Origin: JAJZGK01 sp035538795 | GTDB taxonomy: Bacteria > Pseudomonadota > Alphaproteobacteria > Rhodospirillales > Magnetospirillaceae | Assembly: GCA_035538795.1 (NCBI GenBank) | Contig: DATLJS010000020.1 | Coordinates: 310,001 to 374,000, forward strand | Direction: 5' to 3' | Length of the DNA stretch: 64,000 nt | In this document: in pieces, positions 34,368-43,162 of the stretch | How positions within the stretch are numbered: position 1 is the first letter of the stretch | Layout: every line of letters starts with the position of its first letter | Made by a program: the position numbers and the translations under genes | The notes under the pieces: model-generated | Database searches by the model: none | Told to the model about the DNA's origin: nothing | Seen by the model: the letters and a program-made list of their open reading frames with translations, nothing else

Positions 34368-35285
34368 GTGAACATCACCCTGCGCCAGATTTCTTATTTC
34401 CTGGCCATCGCCGAATCCGGCTCGGTCTCGGGGGCGGCAACGTCACTGGGCATTTCGCAGTCGGCCATCACCGAAAGCCTCAAGGCTTTGGAGGACCAGA
34501 CCGGCGCCGAACTGTTCCACCGCCATTCCAAAGGCGTCAGCCTGACCTACCAGGGACACGTCTTCGTCCGCCACGCCCGGCTGATCATGGCCTCGGTTGC
34601 CGATGCCGGACGGGCTTTGAACGAACGCCCGGAGGCCGTCACCGGCGTTCTGAATCTTGGCGTGACGAGTCTGGTGTCGGGATACATGCTGGCCGATCTG
34701 CTGGCCCGTTTCCGCAAGGTCTTCCCCAATGTCGTCGTGCGCGTTTTCGAAGAAGAGCGCGCTCATATCGAACATCTGCTGGTCAACGGCGAGCTGCATA
34801 TCGCCCTGATGCTGATTTCCAATCTGGTCAATCATCAGGCGCTGGGACACGAAGCCCTGGCCCGTTCGCCGAACCGTCTGTGGCTGGCGCCCGACCACCC
34901 CTTGCTGAAACGCGACAGCATCCATATCGGCGATCTGGCAGGAGAGCCCCTGATCCAGCTGACCATCGACGAAATGGCAGAAACCTCGCAGCGCTGGTGG
35001 CGTCAGGCCAATCTGCGCCCCACCCTGGAACTGAAAACGTCGTCGGTGGAAGCGGCCCGCAGCCTGGTGGCCACGGGAGCAGGCCTGGCCATTCTCCCCG
35101 ATCTTCTTTACCGCCCCTGGTCGCTGGAAGGCGACCGCCTTGAAGTCCGCGGGGTCGAGGATCTGACCACCACCATCGACATCGGAATCGCCTGGCGCAA
35201 AGGATCGCCGCCAGGCGAACCGGCGCGCATTTTTCTGGAATTGGCCCGGGAACAAAGGCCGGGCCGCAACCGTTACGTGGTCTAG
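34368..35285 (+). CDS. LysR-family transcriptional regulator
   Basis: A 305-residue LysR regulator with GTG start at 34368. The N-terminal winged helix-turn-helix reads ITLRQISYFLAIAESGSVSGAATSLGISQSAITESLKALE, split here by domain: helix-turn-helix about residues 18-37, linker helix to about 90, effector domain from 92 onward. It lies 119 bases upstream of, and in line with, the aldehyde dehydrogenase gene, and is divergent from nasT. Its target may be that dehydrogenase; the effector is unknown. Confidence 0.85.
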   Translation: MNITLRQISYFLAIAESGSVSGAATSLGISQSAITESLKALEDQTGAELFHRHSKGVSLTYQGHVFVRHARLIMASVADAGRALNERPEAVTGVLNLGVTSLVSGYMLADLLARFRKVFPNVVVRVFEEERAHIEHLLVNGELHIALMLISNLVNHQALGHEALARSPNRLWLAPDHPLLKRDSIHIGDLAGEPLIQLTIDEMAETSQRWWRQANLRPTLELKTSSVEAARSLVATGAGLAILPDLLYRPWSLEGDRLEVRGVEDLTTTIDIGIAWRKGSPPGEPARIFLELAREQRPGRNRYVV

Positions 35286-35404
35286 GAATCGGTTTTTCCG
35301 ATGGCAAGCGGTGGGGATTTTGTATTTCACATAGCCGATCACTCCCAGCTACCGTCATTTCATCCCGTGCATGGGCCGATGATGCGAAACAAGGAGTGAC
35401 GTGT

Positions 35405-36832
35405 ATGAACACCAGCATCCTTATCGATGGACAGTTGGCAGCGGGCGAAGGCCCGGCCGAAACGATCTTCAATCCGGCCACCGGCGCGATCATCGCCACG
35501 GTGAACGAAACGTCTCCCGATCAGCTCGCCGCCGCCATCGACGCCGCCAACCGGGCTTTCGGGGCTTGGTCCCAGACCACGCCGTCGGCCCGTTCGGCCA
35601 TGCTGCTGGCCGTGGCGTCCCGCATCGAAGCCGAAGGCGAAGAGTTCGCCCGACTGGAATCGCTGAACTGCGGCAAGCCCTTTCAACGCATGTTCCAGGA
35701 TGAAATCCCCGTCATCGCCGACGTCTTCCGCTTTTTTGCCGGCGCCACCCGCTGTTTGAGCGGCAGCGCCACCGGCGAATACATGGCCAACCACACCAGC
35801 ATGATCCGCCGCGATCCGCTGGGCGTCGTCGGTTCCATCGCGCCTTGGAACTATCCGCTGATGATGGCCGCCTGGAAGATCGCCCCGGCGCTGGCCGCCG
35901 GCAATACCGTGGTGATGAAACCGTCCGAGCAGACGCCCCTGACCACCTTGAAACTGGCGATCATTCTTGCCGACATCTTCCCCGCCGGCGTCGTCAACAT
36001 CGTGCCCGGCCGCGGCGAAAGCGTCGGCTCTGTGATCGCCAGCCATCCGGCCATCCGCATGGTGTCGCTGACCGGCGACATCTCCACCGGCCAGAAAATC
36101 TTGCTGGCCGCCCACAAGACCCTGAAGCGGACCCACCTGGAATTGGGCGGAAAGGCTCCGGTCATCGTCTTCGACGACGCCGATCTGGACGAAGTGGTGG
36201 CGGGCCTGCGCATCGCCAGTTTCTACAACGCCGGCCAGGACTGCACCGCCGCCTGCCGCATCTACGCCCAGGCCAAGATCTACGACAAGCTGGTCGCCGC
36301 CCTGGAGGGTGCCGCCAAGTCCCTGGACATGGGAGCGCCCGAGGCCGAAAGCACCGAATTGGGGCCGCTGATCAGCGACCGCCAGCGCGACCGGGTCGCC
36401 AGCTTCGTCGAACGCGCCGCCGCCCTGCCCCACATCGAAGTGGTGACCGGCGGCAAGAAGCGCGGCGGGAACGGCTTCTATTACGAGCCGACCATCGTCG
36501 CCGGCGCTTTGCAGACCGACGAGATCGTGCAGCGCGAAGTGTTCGGCCCCGTCGTTTCCGTCACCCGTTTCAACGACGCCGATCAGGTCATCGGTTGGGC
36601 CAACGACAGCGACTACGGATTGTCGTCGTCGGTCTGGACCAGCAACGTCAAAACCGCCCTGAAGGTCAGCGCCCGCCTGCAGTACGGCTGCGTGTGGGTC
36701 AATCAGCACATGCCCCTGGTCTGCGAAATGCCCCACGGCGGCCTGAAGATGTCCGGCCACGGCAAGGACATGTCGATGTACGGACTGGAGGACTACACCG
36801 CCGTCCGTCACATCATGATGAATTTCGGGTAA
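35405..36832 (+). CDS. patD: aldehyde dehydrogenase, probable gamma-aminobutyraldehyde dehydrogenase
   Basis: A 475-residue NAD-dependent aldehyde dehydrogenase. Catalytic cysteine lies in YNAGQDCTAACR near residue 279 and the general-base glutamate in HLELGGKAP near 246; the cofactor segment is IAPWNYPLMM. The sequence is of the PatD/YdcW type, which oxidises 4-aminobutanal from putrescine to GABA. The remnant of a polyamine-type binding-protein gene directly downstream supports a former polyamine operon. ATG 35405 was chosen over GTG 35396 for its spacing from AAGGAG. Confidence 0.78.
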   Translation: MNTSILIDGQLAAGEGPAETIFNPATGAIIATVNETSPDQLAAAIDAANRAFGAWSQTTPSARSAMLLAVASRIEAEGEEFARLESLNCGKPFQRMFQDEIPVIADVFRFFAGATRCLSGSATGEYMANHTSMIRRDPLGVVGSIAPWNYPLMMAAWKIAPALAAGNTVVMKPSEQTPLTTLKLAIILADIFPAGVVNIVPGRGESVGSVIASHPAIRMVSLTGDISTGQKILLAAHKTLKRTHLELGGKAPVIVFDDADLDEVVAGLRIASFYNAGQDCTAACRIYAQAKIYDKLVAALEGAAKSLDMGAPEAESTELGPLISDRQRDRVASFVERAAALPHIEVVTGGKKRGGNGFYYEPTIVAGALQTDEIVQREVFGPVVSVTRFNDADQVIGWANDSDYGLSSSVWTSNVKTALKVSARLQYGCVWVNQHMPLVCEMPHGGLKMSGHGKDMSMYGLEDYTAVRHIMMNFG

Positions 36833-36843
36833 TCGACGCAAAG

Positions 36844-36873
36844 GGCGGAGCGCCCATGACGCTCCGCCTTTTT
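36844..36873 (+). terminator. intrinsic terminator after patD
   Basis: GGCGGAGCG (36844-36852) pairs with CGCTCCGCC (36860-36868) and is followed by five T, 12 bases after the stop. Confidence 0.88.
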
Positions 36874-36967
36874 CCGCGCAGCCGGGGCGCGAAACCCATC
36901 TCGGACCCCAAACTGGAATCTACGAGGATTGCATTCGGAACCATTCCCCCACTCAAGGAGTGTCGGA

Positions 36968-37338
36968 ATGCAGAGCTTTGTGGCGTCGTTCATCAAGCGA
37001 TCCGTTTCCGCCGCCATCGCTCTTGGCATCGCCTCAGCCACCGCCTTCGCCTTCGCCTTCGCCGGCGATCTGAACATTCTGACGTGGAAAGGCTATGCCG
37101 ATTCCAGCTTCATCCAGGACTTCGAAGCCGTAAACAGGAGCAAGGTGACCGCCACCTATGTCGGCCGGATGCGTCTAGCGGATTTTCGGAACCGATCGAC
37201 GTCCCGAAGGTTCCTGAATTTGAGCATTTGCACGCCAAGTTCCACGTCAATCCGGACGTGACCGTCGGCAGCAAGGTATGGGCCATGCCGCTGGTCTGGG
37301 GCTCGGCTTCTTTGCTGAAAAAAGAGCCGGACTTCTGA
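36968..37338 (+). pseudogene. broken spermidine/putrescine-type ABC binding-protein gene
   Basis: A start with a good ribosome site (AAGGAG) encodes a signal peptide and a PotD/PotF-like N-terminus (DLNILTWKGYADSSFIQDFE, VTATYVG). After about residue 65 the frame no longer resembles the family. Similarity resumes in the +1 frame (SEPIDVPKVPEFEHL, VWAMPLVWGSASLL) and stops at 37338, giving a remnant of about 120 codons against about 350 in the family. An internal deletion, a frameshift and loss of the C-terminus explain it. Confidence 0.75.
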
Positions 37339-37406
37339 CGAATCCCCCCCCCCTGCGGCACGTCCCGCTTCGTCGGGCCTGGGAATGCCAGGCCCGGCAG
37401 GAGACG

Positions 37407-37892
37407 TTACTTGCAGGAACCGAACGAGCCTTCGGCGCAAACCCGCCCGTCGGTCCACACGGCGCCATCCAGATAGGCATGGATCAGCACAGTGGCCCCA
37501 TCCATCTGAGCGCCCTTGAAATTGGCGCCGCGCAGATTGGTGCGGGTGAAATTGACGCCCTTCAGATTGGCTCCCGAAAAATCGGCCTTCACCGCCGTGC
37601 CGGAGAAAAAGCTGGCTCCCTGAAGATCGGCTCCCGACAAGTTCGCGTCGTTCAGATTGGCGATATGGAAGGTGACATGATCAGCCTTCACGCCTTTCAG
37701 CTTGGCCCGGCTCAGATTAGCGGCTTCGAAACTTTTCTCGCTGATGTCTTTTCCCGAGAAGTCTTGCCCCTGCAAGTCGGCCCAGTTACAGAAATACTCC
37801 GTGCGACAGCCCACATTGTTGCCTTCGCCGGCCAAAGCCGCTCCCGCGGCCAGAAAACCGATTGCACAAACGGCGGAAGTGAAAATCTTCAT
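37407..37892 (-). CDS. exported pentapeptide-repeat protein
   Basis: A 161-residue protein with a Sec signal peptide (cleavage near ALAGEG) and about 15 A(D/N)LXX-type pentapeptides (for example ANLNDANLSGADLQGASF, ADFSGANLKGVNF). These should fold as a right-handed beta helix in the periplasm. Two cysteine pairs flank the repeats (VGCRTEYFC and VCAEGSFGSC). The start ATG 37892 follows GGGAGGA. Role unknown. A GC-rich stem (37375-37395, GGGCCTGG/CCAGGCCC) lies between its end and the pseudogene. Confidence 0.72.
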   Translation of the reverse strand: MKIFTSAVCAIGFLAAGAALAGEGNNVGCRTEYFCNWADLQGQDFSGKDISEKSFEAANLSRAKLKGVKADHVTFHIANLNDANLSGADLQGASFFSGTAVKADFSGANLKGVNFTRTNLRGANFKGAQMDGATVLIHAYLDGAVWTDGRVCAEGSFGSCK

Positions 37893-37978
37893 CAAGTCCT
37901 CCCCTAACGATGATCTTGATGAGATACCGAAAGAAGCCATCCGTAATTGACCGCAATCAACTGTCTATTTCTGGGTTT

Positions 37979-38848
37979 CTAATATAACCCACCGTCGTCC
38001 AAAGCGGCGAACTCCCGCAGGCGCTGCGCATCCTCGATATAGACGCAACGGTTGTGGGTACGCACACCCTTGTCCTTCAAGGCGAGAAAGGCCCGCGATA
38101 AGGTTTCCGGCGTCATGCCCAGGCGCGCGGCCAACACGTTTTTATCGAAGGCGAGGCGGGTGTCCACCTCGCCGGCATCGGCATCGAACATCTCGGCCAG
38201 GAAAGCCGCCAAGCGTTGCGGCGCCGACGCCCAATAAGCGCTTTCCAGTTCCTGCATCTGACGCTCCAGACGCTGACTGAGCAGAACGGCGACCGAGCGG
38301 GCCAAAGCCGGGCTGGTGGCGAAAGCCATCAGCACGGCATCCGCCGACAACTCCAACAGGCGGGAATCCCAAACCGCCTCGGCGCCGGCGGCGTAGCGCC
38401 CGCCGATGAAAGCCGAAGCCTCGGCCAAGGTGTCGCTGGTTTCGGCGATGCGGCGCACCGTCACCACGCCCTCGCTGCTGGTCCGATAGACCTTCAGGCA
38501 CCCTTCCAGCACGACAAACAGGCTTTGAGCGGCGTCGCCTTGATGAAACAGCGCCTCGCCGCGATGCACCGCCCTGATTTTGCCCTGGCCGACCAAAGCC
38601 GAAAAAGCCGTCTCGTCCATGGTTTCCAGCATCGGAGAACAACGCAGGACCGTCAGATCGGCCGGTGTCACCTGCATCCGCTGAGATTTCAGGCGCGGGT
38701 CTCGGCGATAACGGCTTTCCCGCTGACAGGTTCCCCTGTCATCATCCGAAATGCGAACGCAAACATGAGCGATCGAAGGAAACTGGCAGGTGTCGCAATC
38801 TCCGCCGCGTGCGCGTTGCAAAGTCGCAGCCATCGTCTTCCCGCTCAT
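37979..38848 (-). CDS. CRP/FNR-family regulator (FNR/DNR type)
   Basis: A 289-residue regulator: cyclic-nucleotide-binding-type barrel from about residue 65 (LFHQGDAAQSLFVVLEGCLKVYR), dimer helix, and C-terminal winged helix with ETLSR in the recognition helix, the ExxSR pattern that reads TTGAT/TTGAC half-sites. The ATG at 38848 (GGGAG upstream) gives an N-terminal extension with CDTC, C30 and C41, which could bind an iron-sulfur cluster but does not match FNR spacing. ATG 38677 would give a DNR-like protein without it. It is divergent from sco-menG-menE, and both FNR-type boxes lie between them. Confidence 0.8.
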   Translation of the reverse strand: MSGKTMAATLQRARGGDCDTCQFPSIAHVCVRISDDDRGTCQRESRYRRDPRLKSQRMQVTPADLTVLRCSPMLETMDETAFSALVGQGKIRAVHRGEALFHQGDAAQSLFVVLEGCLKVYRTSSEGVVTVRRIAETSDTLAEASAFIGGRYAAGAEAVWDSRLLELSADAVLMAFATSPALARSVAVLLSQRLERQMQELESAYWASAPQRLAAFLAEMFDADAGEVDTRLAFDKNVLAARLGMTPETLSRAFLALKDKGVRTHNRCVYIEDAQRLREFAALDDGGLY

Positions 38849-38884
38849 GCCTTGAACTCCCAACCTGGACAACCCGACCTCTGA

Positions 38885-38898
38885 TTGATGATGATCAA
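38885..38898. promoter_or_regulatory. perfect FNR box
   Basis: TTGAT, four bases, ATCAA. It lies between the divergent FNR/DNR-type regulator and the sco-menG-menE operon and may serve autoregulation or act together with the box 33 bases away. Confidence 0.75.
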
Positions 38899-38917
38899 GA
38901 ATTTGCCAAGAGTCTCC

Positions 38918-38931
38918 TTGACGTCCGTCAA
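38918..38931 (+). promoter_or_regulatory. perfect FNR/DNR-type box of the sco-menG-menE operon
   Basis: TTGAC, four bases, GTCAA. Its centre is 41.5 bases before a predicted start near 38966, with CAGTAT at 38954-38959 in the -10 position, which is class II activator geometry. Confidence 0.72.
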
Positions 38932-38997
38932 TGCTCGACGCAGGGAATTTGCCCAGTATCTTTACTTGTTCTTCTATCTTTGGGCATAGGGATCACC

Positions 38998-39660
38998 ATG
39001 AATTCGGCCAAATATTTGTTACGGATCGCACTATTTCTTCCCCTTATGCTTCTTAATTGGCAAGCCACAGCCCACAACGATCCCGGCAAAGTTGCGGACC
39101 AGGAAGCCCCTCGCAGTGACGAGCCTTCCATGCGTGGAGCGTACGGCGGCCCCTTCATGCTTCAGGATCAAAACGGCAAAACCGTTACCGATGAAGACTA
39201 TCACGGCAAATACGTCCTGCTGACGTTCGGTTATGGCAGTTGCGGCGACGTCTGTCCGACAATGCTGCAAACCATGGCCCGCGTGATGGACCTGCTGGGC
39301 GACAAGGCCGAACAGATGCAGCCGTTGTTCATCAGCCTGGACCCGCAAAGGGACACGCCCGCCCGTCTCAAGGAAATGATGGCGGCCTTTCATCCCAAGC
39401 TGATCGGCCTGACCGGCCCCGAACCCTATGTCGCCGCCGCCGCCCGTAAATTCCGCATCAAGTACGAAAAAGTTCCCGGCAAGGACGGAGATTACTCCAT
39501 CGATCATACCGCCGTGGTCTTCCTGATGGGGCCGAACGGCGCCTTCTTGGAGCGTTTCGCCCATTCCGTGCCCGCCGACGCCATGGCCAACCGCATCGCC
39601 AGGCGCATGGACGACGCCCCCAAACCCGAAGCCGCGAAAGACGAAAAGAAGTCCCAATGA
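38998..39660 (+). CDS. SCO1/SenC-type copper chaperone
   Basis: A 220-residue protein with an N-terminal signal/anchor (LLRIALFLPLMLLNW) and a thioredoxin fold. It carries the SCO copper site: CGDVCP (CXXXCP) near residue 83 and the distant His in IDHTAVV near 170. SCO proteins deliver copper to CuA centres. NosZ has a CuA site, and this gene is first in an FNR-controlled operon with menaquinone genes, so assisting NosZ is plausible; cytochrome oxidase is the alternative. It overlaps menG by 4 bases. Confidence 0.85.
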   Translation: MNSAKYLLRIALFLPLMLLNWQATAHNDPGKVADQEAPRSDEPSMRGAYGGPFMLQDQNGKTVTDEDYHGKYVLLTFGYGSCGDVCPTMLQTMARVMDLLGDKAEQMQPLFISLDPQRDTPARLKEMMAAFHPKLIGLTGPEPYVAAAARKFRIKYEKVPGKDGDYSIDHTAVVFLMGPNGAFLERFAHSVPADAMANRIARRMDDAPKPEAAKDEKKSQ

Positions 39661-40379
39661 CCGACTTGAATCACAGCTTCGGTCAATTCGAGGTCTCGTC
39701 CGAGGAAAGACGGCAGCGCATCCGTCGGGTGTTCCAGGCAGTGGCGCCGCGCTACGACCTGATGAACGATCTGATGTCTTTTGGCATTCACCGTCTTTGG
39801 AAGCGTTTCCTGGCCCATGCCGCCGATCCCCGGCCGGGCCAGACCATCGTCGATCTGGCCGGGGGCACCGGTGACGTCGCCAAATTGCTGGCCGGCCCCG
39901 ACCGCCATGTGGTGGTCTGCGATCCTTCCGCCGAGATGATGGAACGCGGCAAGCCCGGCGCCCCCGACAGCATCGCCTGGCTGCTGGGCGAAGCCGAGGC
40001 CATTCCCTTGCCCGACGGCTCGGTCGATACCCTGACCATTTCTTTCGGCATCCGCAACGTCACCCGGCTGGAAGCGGCGCTGGCCGAAATCATGCGCGTC
40101 CTCAAACCCGGCGGAAAATTCATCTGCCTGGAATTTTCCCGCCCCTGGGGGCCGGTGCGTCCCGCCTACGACCTGTTTTCCTATCTGGTGATTCCCCGGC
40201 TGGGGGCTTTGATCGCCAAAGAACCGGAGGCCTATGACTATTTGGTGGAATCCATCCGCCGCTTCCCCGACCAAGAGGCTTTCGCCGCCCTGATCCGCCA
40301 AGCCGGCTTCAAGGCCGTGGGATACCGCAATCTCACCTTCGGCATCGCCTGCCTGCATATGGGGATCAAGCCGTCATGA
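39657..40379 (+). CDS. menG: demethylmenaquinone methyltransferase (MenG/UbiE)
   Basis: A 240-residue SAM-dependent C-methyltransferase of the UbiE/MenG family: FQAVAPRYDLMNDLMSFGIHRLWK, SAM motif VDLAGGTGDVA and DTLTISFGIRNV. It catalyses the last step of menaquinone synthesis and in many bacteria also a ubiquinone step. Its place between sco and menE argues for the menaquinone role here. ATGA overlaps at both ends. Confidence 0.88.
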   Translation: MTDLNHSFGQFEVSSEERRQRIRRVFQAVAPRYDLMNDLMSFGIHRLWKRFLAHAADPRPGQTIVDLAGGTGDVAKLLAGPDRHVVVCDPSAEMMERGKPGAPDSIAWLLGEAEAIPLPDGSVDTLTISFGIRNVTRLEAALAEIMRVLKPGGKFICLEFSRPWGPVRPAYDLFSYLVIPRLGALIAKEPEAYDYLVESIRRFPDQEAFAALIRQAGFKAVGYRNLTFGIACLHMGIKPS

Positions 40380-41674
40380 ACGATCCCCAGCGGTGGCTCC
40401 GCCAACAGGCCGCCTTGCGCCCATCGGCGGAAGCCGTCCGTCGCGGCGAAAGCATCCTCAGCTTCGCCGGGCTGGACCGTGCCGCCGACGATCTCGCCGC
40501 CACCCTGACCGCCGCCGCCGCCGTGCATTCCCTGCCGCCATCCGACAGCATGAACGCCGCCGTGGCGGCCTTGGCCGCTCCTCGTGCCGGCCTGGCCTTT
40601 CATCCCTTGTCCGCCGCCAGGCCCGATCCCTTGTCCTGGCGGACGGGGAATGCTCACCGCGAACTGCCGCCCGAGGCGGTGCAATTGATCATCTCGACCA
40701 GCGGCAGCAGCGGCGCGCCCAAAGCCGCCATGCTGCGTGGAAGCAATCTGGCAGCGGCAACGCTGGCCTCCAGTCAGGGAACGGCCCTGCATCCCGGCGA
40801 CAGCTGGCTGTGCTGCCTGCCTCTGTGCGCCATCGGCGGCCTATCCATCCTGTTCCGCTGTCTGCAGGCCGGCGCCCGCACCGTCCTGATGGATCGTTTC
40901 GACGCCGACGAGGTCGAATGCCGCCTGACCTTGGACCGCATCACCCACCTGTCGCTGGTGCCCGCCATGCTGGCCCGTCTGATCGAGCGCCGAACCGTGC
41001 CGCCCGCCCATCTGCGGGCGGTGCTGGTCGGCGGCGCCGCCTTGTCGCAAAACATCGCCGCTCAGGCTCTGGAGCTGGGCTGGCCCATCCGCCCCACCTA
41101 CGGCATGAGCGAAACGGCGGCTCAGGTCGCCACTTGCGTCAGCGGCCATTCCTGGCAGCCTGGACTGGCCGGGTATCCCCTTCCCGGCTTTGAAGTCGCT
41201 TTCACGCCCGAAGGACGCTTACGCCTGCGCGGTCCCCAGGTGATGGCCGGCTACGCCAATCCGGAAATGGCCCCCGGCCATGGCCTTGACGCCGACGGCT
41301 GGTTCGAGACCGGCGACATCGGCTGGCGCGACGGATCGGGATATCTATGGGTTTCGGGCCGGGCCGACGACGTGTTCATCAGCGGCGGCGTCACTTTGCA
41401 CCCCAGCGAGGTGGAGCATTTGCTGGTGCAATGTCCGGATATCGGTGAAGTGGCTGTGACGGCCCGCCCCGATGCCGCCTGGGGCGATGTTCTGGTGGCC
41501 GTCTTCACCGGCCCGGCACGGCCGGAACATGTGCTGGACTGGAGCCGCCGCAATCTGCCCGGCAGCTTGCGACCCCGTCACGCGGTGGGAATGGAGCGCC
41601 TGCCGCTGAACATGGCTGGAAAGCTGGACCGTCGCAGCCTGCGCGGCATGGCGCTTACTTGGCCATCCGCTTGA
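40376..41674 (+). CDS. menE: o-succinylbenzoate-CoA ligase
   Basis: A 432-residue acyl-CoA synthetase, short for the ANL family as MenE proteins are. The ATP loop is STSGSSGAPKAA near residue 108; YGMSETAAQ and WFETGDIGWRD follow; the C-terminal catalytic lysine is in LPLNMAGKLDRR. It activates o-succinylbenzoate for the MenB reaction. Its end overlaps the convergent tlpA-like gene by 20 bases, so the two men-containing transcription units meet tail to tail. Confidence 0.88.
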   Translation: MNDPQRWLRQQAALRPSAEAVRRGESILSFAGLDRAADDLAATLTAAAAVHSLPPSDSMNAAVAALAAPRAGLAFHPLSAARPDPLSWRTGNAHRELPPEAVQLIISTSGSSGAPKAAMLRGSNLAAATLASSQGTALHPGDSWLCCLPLCAIGGLSILFRCLQAGARTVLMDRFDADEVECRLTLDRITHLSLVPAMLARLIERRTVPPAHLRAVLVGGAALSQNIAAQALELGWPIRPTYGMSETAAQVATCVSGHSWQPGLAGYPLPGFEVAFTPEGRLRLRGPQVMAGYANPEMAPGHGLDADGWFETGDIGWRDGSGYLWVSGRADDVFISGGVTLHPSEVEHLLVQCPDIGEVAVTARPDAAWGDVLVAVFTGPARPEHVLDWSRRNLPGSLRPRHAVGMERLPLNMAGKLDRRSLRGMALTWPSA

Positions 41675-42164
41675 GCAACTCGGCCTGAAGCTTGGGCGAA
41701 TCCCAATCGGCAGCTCCTTCGACGCGGGCGATCTCGCCGCCTTGACGGTCGATGATCACCGTGGTCGGCAGCGCCCGAATGCCAAAAGCGTCCGACATGG
41801 TTCGCTCGTCATCCAGAAAGCGGCCCAGATGGGCGGGCTTCATTTCGTCGTAGAAGCGGTCGACGGCCAGCATTCCCTTGCGGTCGATGGAAACCGGCAC
41901 CACCACCAGCCCCTTGTCGCCCAATTTTTCCTGCAAACGGTCCAGGGCGGGAAATTCCGTCCGGCACGGGCCGCACCATGTCGCCCAGAAATCCAGTACG
42001 ACCAGCTTCCCTTTGAAATCGTCCAGGGTCAGCTTGCGGCCCTGGCCGTCCTGAAAAGCGACCTTGGGCACGATGCGCGGGCCGTCGTAAAACCCCAAAT
42101 CGGCGGAAGCCATAGCCGGTCCGGCGGACAGCAGCAGAAACATCAAAGCGGCAAGCCGTTTCAT
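41655..42164 (-). CDS. TlpA/ResA-type thioredoxin-like protein
   Basis: A 169-residue exported thiol-disulfide protein: signal peptide (cleavage near AMASAD) and active site FWATWCGPC near residue 63, with cis-Pro in ALPTTVII. Such proteins keep haem-binding or copper-binding cysteines reduced in the periplasm. As the last gene of the nos-men run it may serve the two dihaem cytochromes or the CuA site. Overlaps menC by 4 bases. Confidence 0.82.
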   Translation of the reverse strand: MKRLAALMFLLLSAGPAMASADLGFYDGPRIVPKVAFQDGQGRKLTLDDFKGKLVVLDFWATWCGPCRTEFPALDRLQEKLGDKGLVVVPVSIDRKGMLAVDRFYDEMKPAHLGRFLDDERTMSDAFGIRALPTTVIIDRQGGEIARVEGAADWDSPKLQAELLKRMAK

Positions 42165-43162
42165 CGCGGTATTACTCCCAGGCCCGGCAGATCGGGTAAA
42201 CTCATTACGCCTTGGGCCATCGGCAAAGGCTTGGCGACATCAGAGCCCAGCCAGGCGCCGGTGGCAAGCCCGTGGGCAAGATGCTCGAAACCCGAAGCCG
42301 CCGCCAGATGAGCGGCGGCAGCCACGCCGACGGCGGAATCGACGATGCTGGTAATCACGCATTCCAGTCCCCGTTCCGACGCTTCGCCGATCAGGTCAAG
42401 GCTGCGGCGCAAACCGCCCAATTGACTGGGTTTGATCACCAAACGACGCACCGGCGGATTTTCCAACAGTCTGATCCAGTCCAATTGGCACAGGCTTTCG
42501 TCCAGCGCCAGGGGAAAGGGGCAATAGCCCTGCAGCTGGCCATAGGCAACAAGATCGGGTTCGGCCAACGGTTCCTCAAGCCCATCGATCGGCAAGCCGG
42601 TCACGCCGGCGATGAACTGCACCGCCTGCTCGCGGCTCCAAGCCCGGTTGGCGTCGAGCCGCAGACGAACGCCGGACGGCAAGGCCAGGGCGCGCAGCCG
42701 CTCCAGTTCGGCCTCGACCGGGCGCAGTCCGACTTTCAGCTTGATGACGCCGAAACCGTCCGCCAGAGCCTCGGCCAAAGACGCTTCGTCTTCGACCAGA
42801 GCATTCACCTTTACCCTGTCAGAAGCGGCCGCGGACAACAGGCGGCAGAGGGAAAGTCCCGCCGCCTGCGACGACAAATCCAGCAGAGCCGCCTCGAAAG
42901 CGGGCGCCAGAGAGATTGAAGCCAAGGCGCCATCGACGCTGCGCCCGACCAGAAGCTGTCCGGCGCGGCGCAGCAGATCGGGACTGGGAGCAGGACGCCC
43001 CGGCAAATTACAGGCATCCCCCCAGCCGGTCCGTCCCTGATCGTCGGCGACCGACACCAGCCAGCCGTCGCGGCAGGGCTGGCAATGCCCCACCATCGGC
43101 CAAGGCCGCCGCAGCCCCAGGCAATAGGGTTTGACCTGAACCGAGGCGATGCGGGCGCTCAT
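42161..43162 (-). CDS. menC: o-succinylbenzoate synthase
   Basis: A 333-residue enolase-superfamily enzyme. The catalytic set is visible: KLKVG (lysine), LDANRAW (metal Asp), LALDESL (metal Glu) and KPSQLGG (second lysine). It dehydrates SHCHC to o-succinylbenzoate. Overlaps menA and the tlpA-like gene by 4 bases each. Confidence 0.88.
   Translation of the reverse strand: MSARIASVQVKPYCLGLRRPWPMVGHCQPCRDGWLVSVADDQGRTGWGDACNLPGRPAPSPDLLRRAGQLLVGRSVDGALASISLAPAFEAALLDLSSQAAGLSLCRLLSAAASDRVKVNALVEDEASLAEALADGFGVIKLKVGLRPVEAELERLRALALPSGVRLRLDANRAWSREQAVQFIAGVTGLPIDGLEEPLAEPDLVAYGQLQGYCPFPLALDESLCQLDWIRLLENPPVRRLVIKPSQLGGLRRSLDLIGEASERGLECVITSIVDSAVGVAAAAHLAAASGFEHLAHGLATGAWLGSDVAKPLPMAQGVMSLPDLPGLGVIPR

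Noticed and set aside
36968..37338. Two small intact genes instead of one broken one
   Set aside because: The two frames match consecutive parts of the same PotD-type family, and neither alone has a start and a complete domain.
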